From DTU024 sp964518875 (GTDB lineage Bacteria > Bacillota > Clostridia > Christensenellales > Aristaeellaceae): 53,780 nt of DNA. Below are positions 17,063 to 25,537 of this stretch, one piece after another. The notes below the pieces were generated by a model that was given only the letters and a program-made list of their open reading frames with translations, searched no databases and had not been told where the DNA came from. The translations under genes were made by a program, and so were the position numbers. Numbering within the stretch: position 1 is the stretch's first letter; every line of letters begins with the position of its first letter. The DNA lies in assembly GCA_964518875.1 (NCBI GenBank), contig CAZFHI010000011.1, positions 1 to 53,780 of the forward strand, written 5' to 3'.

Positions 17063-18537
17063 TGAACGCGCCGACAACATTTTCAAAGCTCATGCGCGGC
17101 AACACGATAATTATTATACTGTGCTTTGCGCTTATGTTTTCCATAACTTATTTTTCCGTAAGGAACGAGCAGATAAACAACCGCATGGAAACGCTAAAGC
17201 TATACGCGCACGACATAGCGCAGCTTGCAAAAACGCTGCCATTTTCACAAAGCGATCTGCTGTTTGGCTTTGATTCTTCCCCGTCAAGACAGCTCTTATA
17301 CGACAAGGTGCGCGCGCTATATGAAGATTATAACGCGTACTGCCTTGTTGTAAACCCGAGCGGGAGGACGGTGAGCTTTTTTCTTTCAATACTGGAAGAA
17401 CATAAGGAGCTTCAAACAAATTTTGACGCTAACTACATCGTTGAAACGCTGCATACGGTTATGAACGGCAACGAGCTTACGGCGCAGAAAAACACAAGCA
17501 TAGGGCCCATGTTTACTGTCGCGGTGCCTATGATAAACAAAAACATGGTAGTCGGCGCGGTGTACATACAGACGGCCGCGCAAAACGTAAGGCAGACATA
17601 TAAAGACATTGTGTATTTAATAGCGTTAAGCGGCATAATAATACTTATACTGGCGGCCTTATTAAGCTGGCGCTTCCACAAGCAGCTTACGAGGCCGCTT
17701 ACAGAGATGTCCGCTGCGGCAAACAAGCTTTCAGAGGGCGATTTCAGCGCCAAAATAAAAATAGAGGGCACAAAGGAACTTATGGAGCTTTCGCAGGCTT
17801 TTAACATTATGAGCGATAAGCTTGAGCAAACAGAAACCGTGCGCAGGGATTTTATAGCGAATGTGTCGCATGAGCTGAGCTCCCCTTTAACCTCAATACG
17901 CGGCTTTATACAGGGCCTTCTTGACGGCACCATAGAAAAGGAAAAGCAGAACGCTTATCTTCAGATAGTGCTTGACGAAACGGACAGGCTGAGCAAGCTT
18001 GTGTCTTCACTGCTTAAGCTTTCGCGCATGGACAGCGAAAGCGAACATGTAAATTTAAGCGTGTTTGACATACACGAGATGATACGCCTTACGGTTATTA
18101 CAAGGATGAACAGCCTGGAAAAAAAGCACCATGAAATAATACTCAACTTTGATGAAGAGCCTCTTTATGTATTTTCTGACAAGGACAAGATAGAGCAGGT
18201 GCTTATAAATTTACTTGATAACGCAATAAAATATACGCAGGAAAAGGGGCAGATCGCCATACTTACGGATGTATCGTCTGATGATATTGTAACAGTAACG
18301 GTAAAGGACAACGGCATAGGCATACTTGAAAAGGATCTGCCCTACGTGTTCGACCGCTTCTATATGGCGGAAAAGGCCCATACTTCCGGCAAGGGCACGG
18401 GGCTAGGGCTTGCGATATGCAAAAAGATAATTGAAAAACTGGGGCAGAAAATCTGGGCGACGTCGGACGGCGCCGGAACGGAATTCCACTTTACGCTTGA
18501 AAAGGCGAATCGGGAGGTCAAAAAACTTGCTGATTAA
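17062..18537 (+). CDS. Membrane sensor histidine kinase
   Basis: Partner of the preceding response regulator. The 491 residues contain a first membrane segment (about 14-32, IIIILCFALMFSITYFSV), an extracellular sensor region of about 140 residues, and a second membrane segment (about 187-205, YLIALSGIIILILAALL). HAMP and HisKA domains follow, with phosphoacceptor His270 in FIANVSHELSSPLTSI, then an HATPase domain with N box DNAIKYTQEKG, DNGIGI and GKGTGLGLAIC. The plan is like PhoR/ResE sensors of Gram-positive bacteria. The last bases overlap the probable TTG start of ispE. Confidence 0.93.
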   Translation: MNAPTTFSKLMRGNTIIIILCFALMFSITYFSVRNEQINNRMETLKLYAHDIAQLAKTLPFSQSDLLFGFDSSPSRQLLYDKVRALYEDYNAYCLVVNPSGRTVSFFLSILEEHKELQTNFDANYIVETLHTVMNGNELTAQKNTSIGPMFTVAVPMINKNMVVGAVYIQTAAQNVRQTYKDIVYLIALSGIIILILAALLSWRFHKQLTRPLTEMSAAANKLSEGDFSAKIKIEGTKELMELSQAFNIMSDKLEQTETVRRDFIANVSHELSSPLTSIRGFIQGLLDGTIEKEKQNAYLQIVLDETDRLSKLVSSLLKLSRMDSESEHVNLSVFDIHEMIRLTVITRMNSLEKKHHEIILNFDEEPLYVFSDKDKIEQVLINLLDNAIKYTQEKGQIAILTDVSSDDIVTVTVKDNGIGILEKDLPYVFDRFYMAEKAHTSGKGTGLGLAICKKIIEKLGQKIWATSDGAGTEFHFTLEKANREVKKLAD

Positions 18538-19372
18538 AGCGCCTGCTAAAATAAACTGGTATCTTGGCGTGCTGTACAAACGCGAGGACAATTACCACGA
18601 GCTTGACATGCTTATGCAGAGGATAAGCTTAAGCGACAGCGTGTATATAGAAAAATCGGAAGAACTGTCGCTTTCATTAAAAGACGTTTATAAAACGCCG
18701 AACAATAAGAACAACATCGCATATAAGGCCGCAAAAAGTTTAAAGGAGTTTTCCAGCTGCCCTTACGGGGCGAAAATAACGCTCGATAAAAAGATACCGG
18801 TAGGCGCGGGGCTTGCGGGAGGAAGCGCCGACGCGGCCGCTGTGCTATTAGGCTTAAACGAGCTTTGGGGGCTTGATTACAGCCTGGATACGCTGCGCGG
18901 CATAGGCTTAAAATTAGGCGCGGACGTGCCTTACTGCATAAAGGGCGGCTTTGCTAGGGCGCAGGGCGTAGGCGAAAAAATAAGCCCGCTTAAAATAGAC
19001 CTGCAGTACTGGCTTGTAGTTTTGCAGCCAAACAGAGGCTTAAGCACGAAAAACGTGTTCACAAAGTTCAACGTTAACGATATCAAGCAGGAAAACACGC
19101 TTGAAAGTACCGCGCGGGCTTTAAGGGAAAGGGACTTTGCGCTGCTGAGCTCAAGCGCAAAAAATGACCTTCAGCCAACCTGCGAGTTGTTGAACCCTGA
19201 TATAAAAAAGGCGTCGAACGATTTAAAAAAGGCAGGAGCGCGGCACGCCATGATGTCTGGCGCCGGCTCTGCCGTGTACGGTGTGTTTTCTAACTTCAAG
19301 CAAGCGGAAAAGGCTTACAGAATTCTTCAAAGAAGATACAACAGATGTTTTTTATGCTATACGCTTAAATAA
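18527..19372 (+). CDS. ispE: 4-diphosphocytidyl-2-C-methyl-D-erythritol kinase
   Basis: GHMP kinase that phosphorylates the 2-hydroxyl of CDP-methylerythritol in the MEP pathway, the same pathway as dxs at 2.4 kb. The 281-residue protein starts with KAPAKINWYLGVLYKRED, has the ATP loop PVGAGLAGGSADAAAVL near residues 90-106 and the C-terminal MMSGAGSAVYGVF. The same frame is open far upstream inside the kinase gene, but homologues begin at LIKAPAKIN, and CGGGAGG at 18511-18516 supports the TTG at 18527, overlapping the kinase stop by 11 nt. It ends 3 nt from the stop of the convergent membrane protein gene with no clear terminator between them. Confidence 0.92.
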   Translation: MLIKAPAKINWYLGVLYKREDNYHELDMLMQRISLSDSVYIEKSEELSLSLKDVYKTPNNKNNIAYKAAKSLKEFSSCPYGAKITLDKKIPVGAGLAGGSADAAAVLLGLNELWGLDYSLDTLRGIGLKLGADVPYCIKGGFARAQGVGEKISPLKIDLQYWLVVLQPNRGLSTKNVFTKFNVNDIKQENTLESTARALRERDFALLSSSAKNDLQPTCELLNPDIKKASNDLKKAGARHAMMSGAGSAVYGVFSNFKQAEKAYRILQRRYNRCFLCYTLK

Positions 19373-19375
19373 TTT

Positions 19376-19858
19376 TTATTCCTCGCTGCGCAAAAATTCA
19401 TGTACGGCGGTTAAATGGGTAAGCAGGGCGTCGCGCGCTTCCAGGGTAGACGAAGTGCCTGTCGCTAAAAGCTTTTCATAGGATACTATGTCGTCGTAGA
19501 GAATCTGTACCGCTTCCTCGTCAACGTAGGCGCTGCCGCCAAGGCTTTTGTTGAGCTCGTTTATTTTATCTATAAGGTGAACGTTCTGGCGCACCATTGA
19601 AAGCTTGTTCGCGGAATCGGACTGCACGCCGGTAGTAAGCCTGTTTACATTGTCTATGGCGTCAACCACGGCGTTTACAACCTGCCGCTTAAACTGCAGC
19701 TGCACGTCGCTTTTATAGTTCTGCGCCTTGAAAAAGAGAACGGACATTACTATGCTTATTATAATGAATACTATAAGCAGCGCCGTTAAAGGCGCTCTTC
19801 TGCTGCGCTGCCCTCCCGCGAAGGCGCCGCCGCGTCTTGCTCCCGGTCTTGTGTACAT
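19376..19858 (-). CDS. Uncharacterised single-pass membrane protein
   Basis: I do not recognise the family. The 160-residue protein has a short Arg/Gly-rich cytoplasmic head (residues 1-22), one membrane segment (about 24-44, LTALLIVFIIISIVMSVLFF), and an extracellular helical region rich in Gln, Asn, Asp and Leu, likely a coiled coil (about 50-155). No lipobox or cell-wall sorting signal is seen. The frame opens at 19885, but the ATG at 19858 has AGAGGTGGG just before it. It is the only - strand gene in the first 31 kb, tail-to-tail with ispE, and divergent from the rimP operon. A membrane-anchored division or envelope scaffold is possible, but nothing specific supports this. Confidence 0.7.
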   Translation of the reverse strand: MYTRPGARRGGAFAGGQRSRRAPLTALLIVFIIISIVMSVLFFKAQNYKSDVQLQFKRQVVNAVVDAIDNVNRLTTGVQSDSANKLSMVRQNVHLIDKINELNKSLGGSAYVDEEAVQILYDDIVSYEKLLATGTSSTLEARDALLTHLTAVHEFLRSEE

Positions 19859-19972
19859 ATTCCCACCTCTATTAAAGCATAACATATTTTGTAAAAAAAA
19901 TAAATCGCGTAAGATAATTTTACATAAAGGTGGCTTTTTTCGTGCATTGGCTTAATTTATAATGTAAAAGCC

Positions 19973-20001
19973 TTGTTAAAAAAAATGGCATATGCTATAA
20001 T
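19973..20001 (+). promoter_or_regulatory. Strong promoter of the rimP-nusA-infB operon
   Basis: TTGTTA (19973-19978) and TATAAT (19996-20001) are 17 nt apart, with an extended -10 TGC immediately before TATAAT. It would give a leader of roughly 115 nt before rimP. Confidence 0.8.
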
Positions 20002-20048
20002 CACCATGTAACGATAGATTGTTTGCGAAGGAAGGTTTTAGCGTAGAG

Positions 20049-20111
20049 TGGGTACATTGCGGAGCGAGAGAGCGTATGCGCGCCCTTTTATCCCGCATAT
20101 GCCCATTTTTT
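20049..20111 (+). promoter_or_regulatory. Terminator-like hairpin in the rimP leader (candidate attenuator)
   Basis: TGGG-TA-CAT-TGCGG (20049-20062) can pair with CCGCA-T-ATG-CCCA (20093-20105) with small bulges, and six T residues follow at once. The rimP ATG is 14 nt beyond the T run and has no good ribosome site of its own. A hairpin at the end of a leader, before an operon that includes nusA and infB, suggests transcription attenuation. No antiterminator was worked out. Confidence 0.5.
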
Positions 20112-20124
20112 ATGTAAAAAGATA

Positions 20125-20607
20125 ATGAAAAAGCGGCAGATAGAACAGATCACAAAAATCGCCAGGGCCCTGGCCGACAGCTTAGGTTACACGCTTGTGG
20201 AAGCGGCGCTTGAAAAAGAGCATGCTTCCACCTATCTTCGCATATATTTAGACAAAGACGGCGGAATATCCCTGGACGACTGTGAAAAATATCACATGGC
20301 AATTATGGACAAGGTAAAGGACTTCGATTACGATTACCTTGAGGTTTCTTCTCCCGGCATAGACAGGCCTATAAAAACCGCCTGGGACGCTGAAAAAGCC
20401 CGTGGGAAAACGGTGGAAGCCAGGCTTTACAAGGCGTACTCGGGAAGCAAAGTTATACAGGGCGTGTTTTTATCCTTAGATGCGGAAGGGTACCACATAA
20501 AAAGCGCCGGGAAAGAAATAGTGCTGCCTAAAGCAAACGTGGCGGTTTGCCGTGTAACGTTTACAGAAGAAGAGTTAAATAAACTATTGGAAAATAAAAC
20601 AGAATAA
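20125..20607 (+). CDS. rimP: Ribosome maturation factor RimP
   Basis: Binds the 30S subunit during maturation. The 160-residue protein shows the family signature: LGYTLVEAALEKEH near residue 20, LRIYLDKDGGISLDDCEK near 39-56, and YLEVSSPGIDRPI near 70-82, where the SSPGIDRP segment is diagnostic. The C-terminal SH3-like domain is complete. It is the first gene of the nusA operon and ends 13 nt before nusA. The start ATG lacks a clear ribosome site and follows the leader hairpin closely, which may matter for regulation. Confidence 0.95.
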   Translation: MKKRQIEQITKIARALADSLGYTLVEAALEKEHASTYLRIYLDKDGGISLDDCEKYHMAIMDKVKDFDYDYLEVSSPGIDRPIKTAWDAEKARGKTVEARLYKAYSGSKVIQGVFLSLDAEGYHIKSAGKEIVLPKANVAVCRVTFTEEELNKLLENKTE

Positions 20608-20620
20608 TCCGGAGGATAAG

Positions 20621-21838
20621 ATGAAAAAAGAAAAGATAGACATTATAGACGCAATAAACGCTCTTGCGGTGGAAAAAGACATAGATGAAACCATTTTAGT
20701 TAACACAATAGAAGACGCCCTTAAGGCGGCGTATCGCAGGAACAGCCAGGTTCAAAGCACGCAGAACCTTACCGTTCGCCTTTCGCACAAGGAAGGCGCC
20801 AGGGTTTTTGCGCGCAAAGTTGTCGTTGAAGAAGTGGAAGACCCGGAAACTCAAATATCCCTTGAAGACGCGCATAATATACGCAGCGATTTTCATGTTG
20901 ACGACATAGTGGAAATAGACGCAACCCCTGACGATTTCGGCCGCGTCGCGGCGCAGACCGCAAAGCAGATGCTTGTGCAGCGCATAAGGGAAGCGGAGCG
21001 CGGGAAAATATACGAGGAATATATAGAAAAAGAGCAGGAAATACTTACCGCCATAGTGCAGCGCGTGGAGCCGAGGGCAGTATATGTGGAGCTTGGAAGG
21101 ACCGAAGGCATAATGGAAGCGAGCGAATTTATGCCGGGCGAGCAGTACAGGGAAGGCGACCACATAAAGGTATATGTGTTAAGGGTCCACGGTTCAAAAT
21201 CAGACATGAGCCGCAACCCTCAGGTATATGTTTCAAGAATACATCCAGGGCTTGTTAAGCGCCTGTTTGAAATGGAAGTTCCTGAAATTGCCACGGGCGT
21301 CGTGCAGATACGCTCCATAGCAAGGGAAGCCGGAAGCCGCACGAAGATAGCGGTATATTCTACCGACCCCCTTATAGACGCCGTAGGCGCCTGCGTAGGC
21401 CCGAGGGGCGGCAGAGTGGAAAAAGTAGTAAGCGAACTTAAGAACGAAAAGATAGACATTATAAAGTGGTCCGAGGACCCGGCGGAATTTGTTGCAAACG
21501 CCCTTAACCCCGCGCACGTTGTAAGCGTATTCATTTCAGATGAGGAAAAGATATGCCGCGTTGTTGTGCCGGACCAGCAGCTTTCGCTTGCTATAGGCAA
21601 GGAAGGACAGAACGCGAGGCTTGCGGCTAAACTAACGGGCTGGAAGATAGACATAAAGTCAGAAACGCAGATGCAGGAGCTGCTCCGTGAGCAGGGCATG
21701 GATGAATCGCAGATTTATGAGGACGACAATTTGGAATACGCTCCGTATAATCAGGAAGACGCAGGCTTTGAAAACGACGATTTTAACAACTTTGCCTATA
21801 ACCCTGATACGAGCAGCGAACTGGACGGCGGGTATTGA
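20621..21838 (+). CDS. nusA: Transcription termination/antitermination factor NusA
   Basis: Binds RNA polymerase and modulates pausing and termination. Of the 405 residues, 1-125 are the N-terminal polymerase-binding domain, about 130-200 the S1 domain (TEGIMEASEFMPGEQYREGD), and 200-345 two KH domains (YSTDPLIDAVGACVGPRGGR and LSLAIGKEGQNARLA, with GPRG and GKEG as the GxxG loops). After residue 350 there is an acidic, Tyr/Asn-rich tail. CGGAGG precedes the ATG. The stop TGA overlaps the ATG of the ylxR gene by one base. Confidence 0.96.
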   Translation: MKKEKIDIIDAINALAVEKDIDETILVNTIEDALKAAYRRNSQVQSTQNLTVRLSHKEGARVFARKVVVEEVEDPETQISLEDAHNIRSDFHVDDIVEIDATPDDFGRVAAQTAKQMLVQRIREAERGKIYEEYIEKEQEILTAIVQRVEPRAVYVELGRTEGIMEASEFMPGEQYREGDHIKVYVLRVHGSKSDMSRNPQVYVSRIHPGLVKRLFEMEVPEIATGVVQIRSIAREAGSRTKIAVYSTDPLIDAVGACVGPRGGRVEKVVSELKNEKIDIIKWSEDPAEFVANALNPAHVVSVFISDEEKICRVVVPDQQLSLAIGKEGQNARLAAKLTGWKIDIKSETQMQELLREQGMDESQIYEDDNLEYAPYNQEDAGFENDDFNNFAYNPDTSSELDGGY

Positions 21839-22107
21839 TGGCGAAAAAAATACCTATGCGCATGTGCGTGGCGTGCCGCAATATGATACCTAAAAAAGAG
21901 TTAATACGCATTGTGCGGAGCCCGGAAAACGATTTATCAATAGACGAAAAAGGCAAAAAGTCCGGGCGCGGCGCGTATTTATGCAAAAATAAGGCGTGCA
22001 TAGAAAAAGCGCTTAAGCAAAAAACAATCGAAAGAACTCTGGGAGTCGCTCTTTCAAATGATATTATAGAATCGCTTAACAGTATTGCGGGAGGACAGGC
22101 TTGTTGA
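21838..22107 (+). CDS. ylxR: YlxR family RNA-binding protein (RnpM)
   Basis: An 89-residue basic protein with the family signature PMRMCVACRNMIPKKELIRI and GKKSGRGAYLCKNKACIEKA. Four cysteines (CVAC and CKNKAC) are placed as in the nusA-associated YlxR family. The Bacillus homologue binds RNase P RNA and has been named RnpM. It lies between nusA and ylxQ exactly as in other Firmicutes. The start ATG at 21838 overlaps the nusA stop; an alternative TTG is one codon earlier. Confidence 0.92.
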   Translation: MAKKIPMRMCVACRNMIPKKELIRIVRSPENDLSIDEKGKKSGRGAYLCKNKACIEKALKQKTIERTLGVALSNDIIESLNSIAGGQAC

Positions 22108-22457
22108 TAGAAAGCAAAATTTCAGGTTTAAAAGGCTTGGCGCTAAGGCAGGGAGCCGCAAGCGTGGGCACAAATCTTTCCCTGGACTTAATCAGGAAAA
22201 ATAACGCAGAGCTCGTGCTTATAGACAAAGACGCTTCTGCGAACACAAAAAAGCGCGTTTCAAACGCGTGCGCACACTATGCGGTGCCGCTGTACTGCGT
22301 AGAAAAGAATTTAATAGACAAGGCTTCCGGCAAGGCGAACAGAATGACCGTCGCTTTTACAAAAGGAAGCAGCATAAGCAAAGAATTATTAAAGCTCGCT
22401 GGAGGGCTGGATACGCTACCTCCGGACGCAAATACGGAGGTGCAGGTAAATGGCTAA
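22101..22457 (+). CDS. ylxQ: YlxQ, L7Ae-like RNA-binding protein
   Basis: A 118-residue member of the L7Ae/L30e/YlxQ group that binds kink-turn type RNAs. The segment from ISGLKGLALRQGA through the NAELVLIDKDASANTKKRV region fits the fold, and the position between ylxR and infB is diagnostic. The start is one of two adjacent TTG codons (22101 or 22104), with GGGAGGA 6-9 nt upstream. It overlaps ylxR by 7 nt and infB by 8 nt. Confidence 0.88.
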   Translation: MLIESKISGLKGLALRQGAASVGTNLSLDLIRKNNAELVLIDKDASANTKKRVSNACAHYAVPLYCVEKNLIDKASGKANRMTVAFTKGSSISKELLKLAGGLDTLPPDANTEVQVNG

Positions 22458-25149
22458 AATATCATCATTAAGTCAAAAAGGCAAGGAATTGAACAGGCGT
22501 TCAGCCGTTGTCCTTGAGGAAGCGGAGCGTATAAAAAGAAACGCGGGCGTGCTTCTGCAGACGCTTAAACAGCAGGAAGCCATGTTTATAAGAAGAGAGG
22601 ACGAGGAACGCGCGAGGATAAAGAACAAGGAGCAACAGGAGCTTTTAAAGAGCCAGACGAAGGCGTGGACCATGCCTGATGAAGAATTAGTTTTAGATGA
22701 AACGCCGGCTGTTAAAACGGGAACTTCAAACGAGCCGTCTTTGCCGAACGCGGATAAAAAAGAACCTTTAAAAAAGGATATACAGAATAAAGCTGATACA
22801 AAGGCGCAGAGTAAGCTTCCTGCAGAAGAAGCGCAGCGCTCTGTAAATAAAAATAAGGAAGCGGCAAGCGAGCCTGACAAAAAGGCTTCTGAAAGGGAGC
22901 AGGTCAAAAAGCAGGCTGATTCTTCAAGGCAATTAAAGCAGCCGCAAAGGCAGGACAGGCAGCCTGCCGCAAGAAAGTCTCAAACAGGCTCCGTTCAGCA
23001 GGATAAGCGGTTCAACCGCAAAACAGATTCTTACCAGCAAAGGCGCTCCTTCAACCAGTTCGGCAAGGATGACGACGGCCGCTATAAGGGTAAGGATAAC
23101 GGCAGGGGCGGCGGCAGGTCGCAGCAGGACAAGCGCTATCAGCCGCGCGCGAAAAAAATACAGGACGACGTGCTTATGCCGAGCATAGAAAAAGAGCGCA
23201 TAAGCAATTACGATTCAAACAGGAAATCCCACAACAGGCGCAAGGGCCCCGAAAGAGTGTCGAAGGGCAAGCGTCAAAGCGTGCTGCATAAGAACGACAA
23301 GTACGGCAATATGCACGACGACAGAGTTCGCGGCGGCCGCAGGAAACAGAAAAAGCAGCCGTCCGCCCAGCAGATGATGGCGCCTATAAAGATAGAAAAA
23401 GCTTATATGACGGCTGAAACCATCACCGTTAAGGACCTTACGGAGCGCATAGGAAAGCCCGCTGGAGAAATACTTAAGAAACTCCTGCTGCTTGGCGTTG
23501 TTGCGAATATAAACAGCGACCTCGATTATGATACGGCGTCCCTGGTATCATCTGAATTCGGGGTGGAGCTTGAAATGAAGCTTGAAAAGAGCGCTGAAGA
23601 AGTGCTTACAGAAATACAGGACGAGGACGATTCCGAGGAGGATCTTAAAAAGAGGCCGCCTGTTATAACGATAATGGGGCACGTAGACCACGGGAAGACG
23701 TCTCTTCTGGACTATATACGCAAATCGCGCGTTACTTCAATGGAAGCTGGCGGCATAACCCAGCACATAGGCGCTTATACTGTGGACGTCGGGGATGAAA
23801 AGATAACATTCCTGGATACTCCAGGACACGAAGCCTTTACCGCCATGCGCGCAAGAGGCGCGCAGGCGACGGACATCGCGGTGCTTGTAGTAGCTGCGGA
23901 CGACGGCGTTATGCCGCAGACGGTGGAAGCCATAAACCACGCAAAAGCCGCAAACGTGCCTATAATAGTCGCCATAAACAAGATGGATAAGGCGGGCGCA
24001 AACCCAGACCGCATAAAGCAGGACCTTACCGGTTTCGGCCTTGTTCCGGAAGAATGGGGCGGCGACACCATAATGGTTGAAATAAGCGCAAAGACAGGAC
24101 AGGGCGTAGAGCAGCTGCTTGAAATGATACTCTTGCAGGCGGAAATGCTGCAGCTTAAAGCAAACCCCGACAGGCTCGCAAAGGGCGTAGTTATAGAAAC
24201 GAAGCTGGATAAGGCGAGGGGCGCTTTAGCGACAGTGCTGCTGCAAAACGGCACGCTGCATGTGGGAGACTATGTGATAGCTGGGCACGCTTCAGGCCGC
24301 GTAAGGGCTTTAAATAACGACAAAGGCAAATCCGTTCAGTCGGCTGGTCCTTCCATGCCTGTTGAAATAGCGGGCTTTTCAGAGGTCCCCGCGGCAGGCG
24401 ACGAGCTGTACGCCGTTGAAGACGAGAAGCTTACAAGGCAGGTCGCTGAAGAACGCAAGGAAAAAATGCGCTCGGAACGCCTGCAGGCCTCAAGCAAGGT
24501 ATCGCTTGACAACCTGTTCGCCACGATTTCAGAAGGCAAGATAGAAACGCTTAATATAATCATAAAGGCGGACGTTCAGGGATCGGCGGAAGCCGTTCGC
24601 CAGTCGCTTGAAAAGCTGTCAACCGACGAAGTGAAAGTAAAAGTACTGCACAGCGCGGTAGGCGCTATAAGCAAGGACGACGTAAACCTGGCTCTTGCGT
24701 TCAACGCTATTATAATAGGCTTTAACGTGCGCCCGGATGCAAACGCGCGCCGCATTGCGGAAAGCGAAAAAGTGGATATACGCCTTTACCGCGTAATATA
24801 CCAGGCGATAGAGGACGTTGAAAAAGCTATGAAGGGCATGCTCGAGCCAGAGCTTAAAGAAGAAGTATTGGGCCACGCCGAGGTGCGCAGCACGTTTAAG
24901 ATATCGGGATCAGGCACAATAGCCGGCTGCTACGTTACAGACGGAAAGCTTCAGCGCAATGCCAATGTGCGCTTGCTGCGCGACAGCGTGGTTATATACG
25001 AGGGCAAACTTTCGTCCCTGCGCCGTTTTAAGGACGACGTAAAAGAAGTGGGCGAAGGCTATGAGTGCGGCGCCGGCATAGAAAACTATAACGACATAAA
25101 AGACGGCGACGAAATAGAATGTTACAGCATGGTAGAGGTGGAAGCTTAA
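22450..25149 (+). CDS. infB: Translation initiation factor IF-2
   Basis: GTPase that positions fMet-tRNA on the ribosome. Of the 899 residues, about the first 300 are a charged, Lys/Gln/Arg-rich low-complexity region with a coiled coil at the start. The short IF2-N domain is near 318-370 (ITVKDLTERIGKPAGEILKKL). The G domain begins with GHVDHGKT at 410-417, then DTPGHEAF and NKMDKAGANPD. Domains II to IV follow, ending with KDGDEIECY. The N-terminal region is long but of ordinary type for the family. GGAGGT is 8 nt before the ATG. Confidence 0.97.
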   Translation: MAKISSLSQKGKELNRRSAVVLEEAERIKRNAGVLLQTLKQQEAMFIRREDEERARIKNKEQQELLKSQTKAWTMPDEELVLDETPAVKTGTSNEPSLPNADKKEPLKKDIQNKADTKAQSKLPAEEAQRSVNKNKEAASEPDKKASEREQVKKQADSSRQLKQPQRQDRQPAARKSQTGSVQQDKRFNRKTDSYQQRRSFNQFGKDDDGRYKGKDNGRGGGRSQQDKRYQPRAKKIQDDVLMPSIEKERISNYDSNRKSHNRRKGPERVSKGKRQSVLHKNDKYGNMHDDRVRGGRRKQKKQPSAQQMMAPIKIEKAYMTAETITVKDLTERIGKPAGEILKKLLLLGVVANINSDLDYDTASLVSSEFGVELEMKLEKSAEEVLTEIQDEDDSEEDLKKRPPVITIMGHVDHGKTSLLDYIRKSRVTSMEAGGITQHIGAYTVDVGDEKITFLDTPGHEAFTAMRARGAQATDIAVLVVAADDGVMPQTVEAINHAKAANVPIIVAINKMDKAGANPDRIKQDLTGFGLVPEEWGGDTIMVEISAKTGQGVEQLLEMILLQAEMLQLKANPDRLAKGVVIETKLDKARGALATVLLQNGTLHVGDYVIAGHASGRVRALNNDKGKSVQSAGPSMPVEIAGFSEVPAAGDELYAVEDEKLTRQVAEERKEKMRSERLQASSKVSLDNLFATISEGKIETLNIIIKADVQGSAEAVRQSLEKLSTDEVKVKVLHSAVGAISKDDVNLALAFNAIIIGFNVRPDANARRIAESEKVDIRLYRVIYQAIEDVEKAMKGMLEPELKEEVLGHAEVRSTFKISGSGTIAGCYVTDGKLQRNANVRLLRDSVVIYEGKLSSLRRFKDDVKEVGEGYECGAGIENYNDIKDGDEIECYSMVEVEA

Positions 25150-25150
25150 C

Positions 25151-25537
25151 ATGGCCAACTACCGTATAAACAAGGTTTCAGAAGAAATTAAAAAGATAAT
25201 CGACAAAATTATCAGAGAGGACATGCACGACCCGCGCATAAAAGGCACCTATGCCATTACACGCGCCGACGTAACGAGGGACTATCATTACGCTAAAATA
25301 TATGTAAGCGTGCTTGAAGACGAGTACGCGAAAGACATGATAGAATCCCTGCAAAAGGCGTCGGGCTTCATAAGAAGCGAGCTTGGGCGGCGCATAAAGC
25401 TGCGCTACATACCGGAGCTTCAGTTTATTTTGGATAAAAACATAGAGTACGGCATATATATGAGCAGGCGCATTGACGAAGTTGTAAAGGAACAGAACGA
25501 CAGACGTGAAAACGATTCAAAACGGGCGGATTCTTGA
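25151..25537 (+). CDS. rbfA: Ribosome-binding factor A
   Basis: Cold-shock assembly factor for the 30S subunit. The 128-residue protein has the KH-like core INKVSEEIKKIIDKIIREDM, then DPRIKGTYAITRADVTRDYHYAKIYVSV around residues 30-57, and LGRRIKLRYIPELQFILD near 77-94. It begins one base after the infB stop. Its last 32 nt overlap the start of nrnA, so the C-terminal tail is read across the next gene. Confidence 0.95.
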   Translation: MANYRINKVSEEIKKIIDKIIREDMHDPRIKGTYAITRADVTRDYHYAKIYVSVLEDEYAKDMIESLQKASGFIRSELGRRIKLRYIPELQFILDKNIEYGIYMSRRIDEVVKEQNDRRENDSKRADS

